A stretch of DNA of 18,919 nucleotides from CAITSH01 sp945892985 (GTDB taxonomy: Bacteria > Pseudomonadota > Gammaproteobacteria > Burkholderiales > SG8-39): assembly GCA_945892985.1 (NCBI GenBank), contig CAMDDU010000065.1:1-18919 (forward strand). Reading direction: 5' to 3'. This document shows positions 14,112 through 18,919 of the stretch, one piece after another (the stretch's first letter is position 1; every line of letters starts with the position of its first letter). The position numbers were made by a program, and so were the translations under genes. Below the pieces are notes generated by a model. It was given only the letters and a program-made list of their open reading frames with translations. It was not told the DNA's origin and did no database searches.

Positions 14112-15485
14112 ATGACCCAACATCTCGATTTACTTAAAATCGCCCAAGAAGAGCAAGATGGCGACCTGTTCCAGATGCTAGACGGCATTTACGATCGCTC
14201 CACCGCGCGGCCGCGCGACATTGCCGATGCGATCATCTGGGAAGGTGGCAACGATGCCGGCGGCGTCAAGCCGGTCGCGCACGCCTTCACCGACATGTTC
14301 GCGCTCAACGGCACGCTAATGGCGCTCGATGTGCTGGGCCTGCCCTTCCTGGGCGTACCGATGATGGCGCAGTTCCGCCATGACACCAAGCTCGCTTCGC
14401 TCGACTGGTTCGGCAAGCTCGACTACACCTCGCTCAAGTGGTCCACCGCCGGTGACTTCATGGTCAACGAAGGCGGCAAGAAAGTCGTCGTTGCGGGCAA
14501 ATCGGCCAACGCGCCCCTGCGCACCGCCGCAGGCGTGTATTGCAATGTGCGCCCCTACGGCACTATCACCAGCATCCGCTTCATGCCCGGCCTGCCTTAT
14601 TCGCAGGACAAGAAAAAATTCGGCGTCGACGCGGCCACCGGTGTCATCCATTCCGAGATGAACACCCCCGGCATCCGCATGTGCTACGCCGTGCGCCTGT
14701 TCCTGAAAATGGTTCACGACACCAAGCAGATCGGCCGTGTCGCCACCAAGCCGACGCAAGCGCAGGAAGACACCGTCAACGCCGGCATCGTGCGCTGGAT
14801 GCTCAAGGGCACCAAGTTCGAGCTCAAGCGAAAATATTCGGTCGACGCCTATGAGGAGCAGAAAGAAAAAGTCGACGCCATCGTCGCGCTGCTGCCCAAA
14901 GACTTCAAGGCCGGCATGGAAAACTGGTCCGGCGACATCTATGAGCACATCTCCGACACTAACTTCGGCCTGCTGCTGCACGACATGATCCAGCAAAAAG
15001 GCGCGATCGTTTACGCCACCGACCTTGACGGCGACCGCCTCACCGACCTGATGGCCGACGCACCGGACGTGCTGCGCGCCTGGGGCCAGATGGTGCTCGA
15101 CAAGGTCAAGCCCGGTACCGACATGAACAAGGTCTGGGCCGACATGGGCTTCACCATGAAAAACGGCAAAGACATGACCAGCGTCATGTACCGCATCACC
15201 GGCGAGCCGATTTACGAGCAGACCCTGGGTTCGGCCGATGCGATGCTGCTGCGCTTGCTGGCAGGCGATGAGACCGAGGGCGGTACCAAGCAGCCCTACG
15301 ATCCGCGCATCCACTTTGTGCTGATCAACGAAGCGTACAAGGCAGCCAACCCCGGCAACGCCGTGCTGGCCAAGTGGCTCGACGAGCAGCTGGCGATCTT
15401 CGACAAGATCTACGGTGGCAAGCGTCCGAAGTATCTCGACGGCTACAAGCAACTCAAGGCTGCGATCAAGCCCTGGGGGGGCTGA
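14112..15485 (+). CDS. Protein of unknown family (457 residues)
   Basis: I do not recognise this protein. It is intact and soluble-looking, with no signal peptide. There is one moderately hydrophobic stretch at about 63-88 (FALNGTLMALDVLGLPFLGV), which could be buried or membrane-associated. Other visible segments are IIWEGGNDAGGVKPVAHAFT (41-60), a lysine/glutamate-rich helix near 250-262 (EEQKEKVDAIVALL), an ATDLDGDRLTDLMADAPD acidic segment at about 305-322, and a basic Lys/Tyr-rich end (GGKRPKYLDGYKQLKAAIKP). Codon use matches the neighbours. The ATG at 14112 is preceded by GAGG at 10 nt. A minimal ATG-CAT-TCA-TGA frame ends over this start codon. The open frame extends back to 14022, but that part overlaps the leader hairpins. 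It has its own promoter and terminator, so it appears monocistronic. Confidence 0.8.
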   Translation: MTQHLDLLKIAQEEQDGDLFQMLDGIYDRSTARPRDIADAIIWEGGNDAGGVKPVAHAFTDMFALNGTLMALDVLGLPFLGVPMMAQFRHDTKLASLDWFGKLDYTSLKWSTAGDFMVNEGGKKVVVAGKSANAPLRTAAGVYCNVRPYGTITSIRFMPGLPYSQDKKKFGVDAATGVIHSEMNTPGIRMCYAVRLFLKMVHDTKQIGRVATKPTQAQEDTVNAGIVRWMLKGTKFELKRKYSVDAYEEQKEKVDAIVALLPKDFKAGMENWSGDIYEHISDTNFGLLLHDMIQQKGAIVYATDLDGDRLTDLMADAPDVLRAWGQMVLDKVKPGTDMNKVWADMGFTMKNGKDMTSVMYRITGEPIYEQTLGSADAMLLRLLAGDETEGGTKQPYDPRIHFVLINEAYKAANPGNAVLAKWLDEQLAIFDKIYGGKRPKYLDGYKQLKAAIKPWGG

Positions 15486-15520
15486 GTTTTACGGCCCGGA
15501 ATATCGGGTCAGCGGTAATA

Positions 15521-15555
15521 AAAGGCCCGGAGCGCGCTGCGATCCGGGTCTTTTT
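15521..15555 (+). terminator. Rho-independent terminator
   Basis: GGCCCGGA (15524-15531) pairs with TCCGGGTC (15543-15550), with one G-T pair, and is followed by five T and preceded by an A run. It closes the transcript of the 457-residue protein. A partial copy of the upstream arm (GGCCCGGA at 15493-15500) precedes it. Confidence 0.85.
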
Positions 15556-15570
15556 ACTTGGGAGTGATTG

Positions 15571-15584
15571 CTGGAAACCCGCGC
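15571..15584. repeat. Partial copy of the 31-nt palindromic repeat
   Basis: CTGGAAACCCGCGC is identical to the first 14 nt of copy A read on its complementary strand (3956 to 3943). The remaining half is missing or diverged. Confidence 0.45.
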
Positions 15585-15681
15585 TGGTAGGGCGTCTTCA
15601 GCTGATGGCCAACGTGGAAGTCGCCGGCGCTGCGCGGCCTTATCGCGCAGCGTCCGTGTGGACTGCCGGGTTAGCCATATG

Positions 15682-15748
15682 CATTGCTCTCAGGCGAGTC
15701 GCGGTAGCGACAAGATTGCCGCGTCGGCTTCGCCTCCTCGCAATGACA
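15682..15748. repeat. Dispersed repeat of the TCATTGCGAGGAGGCGAAGC type
   Basis: Read on the minus strand from 15748, the sequence begins TCATTGCGAGGAGGCGAAGC and continues through GCGGCAATCT. This matches a short dispersed element I recall from intergenic regions of many proteobacteria. CATTGC (15682-15687) and GCAATG (15740-15745) form inverted ends, and an inner hairpin GTCGC/GCGAC lies at 15698-15711. Confidence 0.6.
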
Positions 15749-15763
15749 CAGCAGGACGAATGG

Positions 15764-15794
15764 CTGGAAAAGCCCGCCAGACGTGGCTTTCCAG
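15764..15794. repeat. 31-nt palindromic dispersed repeat, copy B
   Basis: This is the inverted counterpart of copy A at 3926-3956. Its reverse complement begins CTGGAAAGCCACGTCTGGCG and ends TTTTCCAG. Here the arms pair well: CTGGAAAAGCC against GGCTTTCCAG with a single bulge. Confidence 0.75.
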
Positions 15795-15894
15795 CATATG
15801 TGCCATGCCGGGAGCATGCGGTGTGCGGGTGGATGATTGCTGGGGCGCTTCGCGAAAGTTGACAGCCGGAAAGCCCCCCGGCGCGGTGGCTTGC

Positions 15895-15900
15895 TATGAT
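15895..15900 (+). promoter_or_regulatory. Possible -10 box of the second quinone oxidoreductase
   Basis: TATGAT lies 52 bp before the ATG at 15953. No -35 element is found at normal spacing, so support is weak. Confidence 0.25.
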
Positions 15901-15952
15901 GCTGGCTCAAAAAATCATCCCTACCCTCATCCTCAAACAAGGAAGCCCCGTC

Positions 15953-16930
15953 ATGCAGTCTTACTGGATACAGACCGAAGGCAACAAGACCCTCATCGAT
16001 CTGCGCGACACGCCGATGCCCGAGCCCAAGGCCGGCCAGGTGTTGGTGCGCATGCATGCCGCCGGCTTCAACCGCGGCGAACTGATTGTCGGCGGGCTGA
16101 CCAAGCCGGGCGCCTCCAAGCAGGTCGGGCAGGAGGGGGCCGGGGAGGTGGCCAAGCTGGGCGAGGGTGTGACCAGCTGCAAGCTGGGCGATCGTGTCAT
16201 GGCGCGCTGCCCGGGCGCGTTCGCCGAATACGCGCTGGCGGATGCGCGCGAGGCCATCGTCATGCCCGCAGGCCTGTCGTGGGAGGAGGGCGCCAGCATC
16301 CCGCTGACCTTTATGGTGGTGCATGACATGCTGCTCGCCAAGGGGGCGCTCAAGGCCGGGGAATGGATGCTGGTCACCGGTATTTCCTCGGGCGTCGGCG
16401 TGGCCGCATTGCAACTGGGAAAGGTGCTGGGCGCCAAGGTCATCGGCACCTCGGGCTCGGCCGACAAATTGGCGCGCCTCAAGGCGCTGGGCCTGGATGT
16501 GGGTATCAACACGCGCGGCGCTGATTTTGCCGATGCGGTGATGCAGGCCACCGACGGCAAGGGCGCCAACCTGGTGGTCAACAACGTCGGCGGGTCGGTG
16601 TTCGCCGAGACTATTCGTGCGCTGGCCTTTGAGGGGCGCCACGCCACGGTCGGCTATGTCGACGAGGTGATGACGGGCGAGATCGACATCGAGGCGCTGC
16701 ACACCAAACGCCTGACCCTGTTCGGCGTGTCGAACAAGCTGCGCAACGCCGAACAGCGCGCCGCCACCGTGCGCGGCTTTGTCGATGACGTGCTGCCGAT
16801 GATCGCCGACGGGCGCATCAAGCCGGTGATCGACAAGGTGTACCCCTTTGCCCAGATGCAGGCGGCCAAGGCCTACATGGAGTCGAACGCCCACCTGGGC
16901 AAGATCGTGTTGAGCATGGCCAAGTCCTGA
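15953..16930 (+). CDS. Zinc-binding-type dehydrogenase / NADPH:quinone oxidoreductase family protein
   Basis: This 325-residue MDR-superfamily enzyme of the quinone reductase branch is distinct from the enzyme at 7058-8041. The GroES-like half has AAGFNRGELIVGG (36-48) and GQEGAGEVAKLG (59-70). The Rossmann half has GISSGVGVAALQLGK (143-157) as the NADPH loop, followed by GTSGSADKLARLKALG. No zinc-ligand clusters are evident. It probably reduces a quinone or an alpha,beta-unsaturated carbonyl in the cytoplasm; the substrate is unknown. I chose ATG 15953 because AAGGA lies about 11 nt upstream and the family start aligns there; an in-frame ATG at 15896 overlaps the putative -10 box. A GC hairpin follows directly after the gene. 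Confidence 0.9.
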   Translation: MQSYWIQTEGNKTLIDLRDTPMPEPKAGQVLVRMHAAGFNRGELIVGGLTKPGASKQVGQEGAGEVAKLGEGVTSCKLGDRVMARCPGAFAEYALADAREAIVMPAGLSWEEGASIPLTFMVVHDMLLAKGALKAGEWMLVTGISSGVGVAALQLGKVLGAKVIGTSGSADKLARLKALGLDVGINTRGADFADAVMQATDGKGANLVVNNVGGSVFAETIRALAFEGRHATVGYVDEVMTGEIDIEALHTKRLTLFGVSNKLRNAEQRAATVRGFVDDVLPMIADGRIKPVIDKVYPFAQMQAAKAYMESNAHLGKIVLSMAKS

Positions 16931-16938
16931 GCACGCAG

Positions 16939-16959
16939 CCCCGGGCGTTGAGCCCGGGG
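16939..16959 (+). terminator. GC hairpin after the second oxidoreductase
   Basis: CCCCGGGC (16939-16946), loop GTTGA, GCCCGGGG (16952-16959) is a perfect 8-bp stem 9 bp after the stop codon. It lacks a U run, so it is either a weak intrinsic terminator or an mRNA 3' protective stem. Confidence 0.5.
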
Positions 16960-17057
16960 TGTCACCCTGGGTAAGCTGCACGGGTAAGCTGTGCGTTGCG
17001 GCGCAGGAAACGGGGAGCCGCAGCGGAACGAAGCGCAAGGAAAACCAATACCAATAA

Positions 17058-17222
17058 CCGCAACAAAAAGGGAGATCCGCACGATTCGTCGGCCGTATGA
17101 CGCCGCACGAGACCGGCCTGAAGAACTGGAGCGATGCCCAGATCACGCGCGCCGTGCGTGAGGGCGTCAGCCGCGACGGCTCGCCGCTCAAGCGGCTGCC
17201 TCTGGGCGGCGCGCCGAAATAG
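17058..17222 (+). pseudogene. Cytochrome c C-terminal fragment (gene remnant)
   Basis: The frame after a TAA at 17055 reads RFVGRMTPHETGLKNWSDAQ and then ITRAVREGVSRDGSPLKRLP to a TAG at 17220-17222. The pattern TPxxETGxxxWSDAxIxRAxREGV-DG-PL is the stretch following the haem site in class I cytochromes c of dehydrogenase complexes. No CxxCH haem motif and no signal peptide exist upstream, and the frame is closed there. It is therefore a decayed remnant, or at most a 41-residue frame from ATG 17097. An AAGGGAG motif at 17068-17074 is not at a useful distance from that ATG. Confidence 0.6.
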
Positions 17223-17280
17223 GCGCCAGGCCTGAGCCTGAATGCAGGCAGGTTAAAGGTGTGAAGGTGTGAAGGTAAAA

Positions 17281-17304
17281 AGGGGGCTGATGCCCCCTTT
17301 TTTT
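17281..17304. terminator. Rho-independent terminator, probably bidirectional
   Basis: GGGGGC (17282-17287), loop TGAT, GCCCCC (17292-17297) is flanked by an A run before and seven T after. It lies between the rightward oxidoreductase/cytochrome remnant and the leftward tctC gene, serving both directions. Confidence 0.85.
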
Positions 17305-17383
17305 GCGGCGTGCCGCCTGATGAATTGAAGTGTTAATCGTCAATCGTCAACGTGCCCCGTGAACCGGGCGGAACCGAGCGTGC

Positions 17384-18382
17384 CTATTCGGCCTGGATGC
17401 CCGCTTCCTTGACCACGCGTCCCCAGGTCGCGTATTCGTGCTCGATGTATTTCCCCAGTTGATCAACGGTCATCGGTAGCGGCTCCATGCCCTGGGCGAG
17501 CAGTTGGTTGCGCACTTCGGGTGTGTTGAGCACTTTCACCAGTTCGCGGTTGAGCAGCTCGACAATGGCGCGCGGGGTCTTGCCCGGCGCCATGTAGGCG
17601 TACCAGTTGGTGGCCTCGAATCCGGGAAAGCCCGCCTCGGCCACGGTGGGCACCTCGGGCAGGAAGGTCGACCGTGTGGCGCCGGTGGTGGCGAGGGCGC
17701 GGATTTTTCCCGCTTTGATTTGTGGCACCGCCGATGGCGCCGAAGCGAACACCGAAGGCACCTGTCCGCCCAGCAGGTCGGCCATGGCCGGTCCGCCGCC
17801 CTTGTAGGGCACGTGGGTGATGTCGGATTTGGTGACAATCTTGAACAGCTCGCCGGCAAGGTGGCCGGCGTTGCCGATGCCCGAGGAGCCGTAGGACAGG
17901 CTGCCGGGTTTGGTTTTGGATAGTTTGATGTATTCGGCGACGTTTTTCGCCGGCACCGACGGATGCACCACCAGCACATTGGGAAACACCACCGCCATGG
18001 TGATGGGCGTGAGGTCGGTGCGCGGATCGTAGGGCAGGTTGCTGTTTTGGTGCGGCGCGACGGCGACCGATCCGGGGGCGGTCAGGATGATGGTGTAGCC
18101 GTCTGGAGCGGCCTTGGAGACATGGTTGGCGGCGATGTTGCCGCCGGCGCCCGATTTGTTCTCGACAATGACGTTCTGTCCGATATTTTCGGTGAGTTTT
18201 TTGGCGATGATGCGCGCCGCCGTGTCGGTGCCGCCGCCGGGCGCGAAGCCGACCACCATGGTAATGGGCTTGGACGGGAACGGCGCTTGGGCGAAGGCCG
18301 GCAGCGTGCTTAGCGTGGCAAGCGTGGCGAGCGTGGCAAGAAGGCCTGCCAAGAGGAGGGGTTTGATGGCGGCAGGGTGCAT
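17384..18382 (-). CDS. Tripartite tricarboxylate transporter substrate-binding protein (Bug/TctC family), second copy
   Basis: This 332-residue periplasmic Bug-family receptor (PF03401) has a Sec signal peptide (1-31, ending LPAFA) whose core is a repeated LATLATLATLSTL. The canonical motifs are intact: KPITMVVGFAPGGGTDTAAR (38-57), ENKSGAGGNIAANHV, THVPYKGGGPAMADLLGGQV and LPEVPTVAEAGFPGFEATNW. It keeps the standard PGGGTD loop, unlike the copy at 5022, so the two probably bind different ligands. No tctAB permease adjoins. AAGGAG lies 4 nt upstream of the ATG at 18382. A terminator shared with the converging genes follows its 3' end. Confidence 0.95.
   Translation of the reverse strand: MHPAAIKPLLLAGLLATLATLATLSTLPAFAQAPFPSKPITMVVGFAPGGGTDTAARIIAKKLTENIGQNVIVENKSGAGGNIAANHVSKAAPDGYTIILTAPGSVAVAPHQNSNLPYDPRTDLTPITMAVVFPNVLVVHPSVPAKNVAEYIKLSKTKPGSLSYGSSGIGNAGHLAGELFKIVTKSDITHVPYKGGGPAMADLLGGQVPSVFASAPSAVPQIKAGKIRALATTGATRSTFLPEVPTVAEAGFPGFEATNWYAYMAPGKTPRAIVELLNRELVKVLNTPEVRNQLLAQGMEPLPMTVDQLGKYIEHEYATWGRVVKEAGIQAE
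18303..18338 (-). repeat. 9-bp tandem repeat inside the signal peptide of the second TctC
   Basis: Four 9-bp units (AGCGTGCTT, AGCGTGGCA, AGCGTGGCG, AGCGTGGCA on the plus strand) encode the repeated leucine/alanine/threonine triplets of the signal-peptide core. A change in copy number would keep the frame and alter the length of the hydrophobic core. Confidence 0.75.
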
Positions 18383-18403
18383 TGCGGCTCCTTCTTGGTT
18401 TTT

Positions 18404-18443
18404 ACGTGTCGGGTTTTACGCCGATTTTTACGTGTCACGTGTC
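18404..18443. repeat. Three ACGTGTC direct repeats in the leader of the second tctC gene
   Basis: ACGTGTC occurs at 18404-18410, 18430-18436 and 18437-18443, with TTTT before the first two. The block lies 22-61 bp upstream of the ATG on the minus strand. It could be a regulator site or slippage; no promoter could be placed with confidence. Confidence 0.5.
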
Positions 18444-18774
18444 AGCTACCGCGTAGCGTGTAAAGCGAGCTGGGTCTTACGCGCGTTGTGGCATGCGGAA
18501 TGGTGTTTTTACCGCATTTAAGCGCGCTGAAGCCTCATTTTATCCCTTCCGTGGGGACACGGTGCGTCCTACGCGCCAAAACCCGCGCAAAGCTTGCGAC
18601 CGGCCGCGCGTGACGCGATAATCGAGCTCGGTGGTGCCTGGCCATCTGGGGCGCCTGTTGTGACCCGTTGCGGCTATTGGCGAGCATCCGCAACATCCGC
18701 AACATCAGCGATCAGTAGCGATCTATGCGAACGGCCTAGCGAAAGACCTATTGCGACCAATTGTAATTGTCTAA
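18444..18774. other. Intergenic region between tctC and the IS5-like element
   Basis: No gene is supported. A small hairpin CCGTG/CACGG lies at 18549-18562 and a CCGCAACAT duplication around 18690-18707. The stretch may include the remains of a gene interrupted by the insertion sequence, but nothing recognisable is left. Confidence 0.45.
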
Positions 18775-18919
18775 GGAAACACTGAACAAGTCCGCGCGTC
18801 TGTTGTCATATAGCGAGACGCAAACGGGAGGGTTGAGAATGAAACAAATGACGCTGGCGGCGGCGAAAGGATTCGAGGTACATGGAAGAGCAACGCGCAA
18901 AGCGGCGTTTCTGGCGCGC
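18775..18919 (+). mobile_element. IS5-family insertion sequence, left end (runs off the right edge)
   Basis: The terminal sequence GGAAACACTGAACAAGTCC resembles IS5-family inverted repeats and is preceded by CTAA (18771-18774), which fits the YTAR target these elements duplicate. The transposase gene starts 64 bp inside. The right end is beyond the window, so the duplication cannot be verified. Confidence 0.7.
18839..18919 (+). CDS. IS5 family transposase, N-terminal fragment (partial at window edge)
   Basis: Twenty-seven residues are visible, opening MKQMTLAAAKGFEVHGRATR and continuing KAAFLAR. This matches the conserved start of IS5-family transposases (MKQMTFAdae... with TRKxxFLxxM), which cut and rejoin DNA with a DDE catalytic domain located outside this window. 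GGGAGGG lies 6 nt before the ATG. Assignment is by motif recognition on a short stretch, supported by the terminal repeat just upstream. Confidence 0.8.
   Translation, partial: MKQMTLAAAKGFEVHGRATRKAAFLAR

Larger units (their letters stand above)
15556..15894. other. Repeat-rich intergenic region without genes
   Basis: This stretch contains no supported gene. It holds a partial copy of the 31-nt repeat (15571-15584), a perfect 9-bp hairpin at 15628-15652 (CGCTGCGCG/CGCGCAGCG), a dispersed CATTGCGAGGAGG-type repeat (15682-15748) and copy B of the 31-nt repeat (15764-15794). A TTGACA at 15859-15864 has no -10 box at a usable distance. Confidence 0.6.
16960..17383. other. Intergenic stretch with cytochrome remnant and terminator
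   Basis: Besides the remnant at 17058-17222 and the terminator at 17281-17304, it holds a 13-bp near-tandem repeat GGGTAAGCTGCAC/GGGTAAGCTGTGC around 16969-16994 and a short GTGTGAAG duplication near 17260-17275. GTCAATCGTCAA near 17339-17350 repeats the GTCAA motif of the GntR operator without an inverted partner. No complete gene is present. Confidence 0.5.

Noticed and set aside
14316..15452. 378-residue open frame antisense to the unknown 457-residue gene
   Set aside because: The plus-strand frame has the promoter, terminator and normal composition; the antisense product is rich in His/Val/Gly typical of a mirror frame.
15859..15864. TTGACA as -35 of the second oxidoreductase
   Set aside because: The nearest -10-like TATGAT is about 30 bp away, too far for a sigma-70 promoter.
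15671..17191. 506-residue open frame antisense to the second oxidoreductase
   Set aside because: It covers the confident MDR gene and the intergenic repeats; its LLCHCEEAKPTRQS stretch comes from a dispersed DNA repeat, not a protein domain.
17339..17350. Second GntR operator suspected at GTCAATCGTCAA
   Set aside because: It is a direct rather than inverted repeat, lies at the 3' end of tctC near a terminator, and has no promoter beside it.
18594..18785. 63-residue frame before the IS5-like element
   Set aside because: It runs into the IS terminal repeat and contains a slippage repeat; no family resemblance.
1..18919. CRISPR array, tRNA or rRNA genes, toxin-antitoxin or defence system
   Set aside because: No regularly spaced repeats, cloverleaf or rRNA core sequence, and no recognisable defence-gene motif were seen on either strand.

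Overview
The window looks like a chromosomal segment of a GC-rich betaproteobacterium (Burkholderiales or a relative). The reasons are two Bug/TctC periplasmic binding proteins, a TRAP transporter next to acylpyruvate-type and VOC enzymes, GC-rich third codon positions, an IHF-beta gene, and dispersed palindromic repeats. Placement at order level is inference. No rRNA, tRNA, CRISPR array, phage structural gene or replication origin was seen.

Layout. Both edges run into insertion sequences. On the left (1 to about 270, minus strand) is the 5' end of an IS1595-like transposase, immediately downstream of an ihfB gene that has lost its 3' quarter. On the right (18775 to the end, plus strand) an IS5-like element starts after a CTAA tetranucleotide. 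Between them lie: a gene-poor stretch (472-1092); a DUF1993 protein and a YpfJ-type zinc metallopeptidase (+); an MFS transporter and an unrecognised secreted protein (-); a TctC binding protein followed in the same frame by a DctP-like protein without signal peptide (+); a quinone oxidoreductase and a GntR/FCD regulator (-); and, divergent from the regulator, a TRAP operon dctP-dctQ-dctM followed by DUF1330, an FAH-family hydrolase and a VOC protein (+). Next come a monocistronic 457-residue protein of unknown family with a long structured leader and a good terminator (+), a repeat-rich gap, a second zinc-less quinone oxidoreductase (+), a cytochrome c remnant, and a second TctC protein (-).

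How the genes may work together. The GntR regulator and TRAP operon share a 226-bp divergent promoter region. It contains a perfect TTGAC-AGC-GTCAA inverted repeat covering the -35 box of dctP. The simplest reading is a ligand-controlled uptake-and-breakdown unit: the TRAP system imports an organic acid, and the FAH hydrolase, DUF1330 and VOC proteins process it. The substrate cannot be read from the sequence. No ring-cleavage dioxygenase, CoA ligase or aldolase lies in the window, so the pathway is incomplete here.

Most unusual points: the in-frame TctC/signal-less DctP pair separated by one TAG; a TRAP binding protein lacking the usual pocket arginine; the unknown 457-residue protein with alternative leader hairpins; the IS-truncated ihfB with no rpsA upstream; and 31-nt palindromic repeats in opposite orientation about 12 kb apart, the second beside another dispersed repeat. 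I did not find a clear new defence or mobile system.
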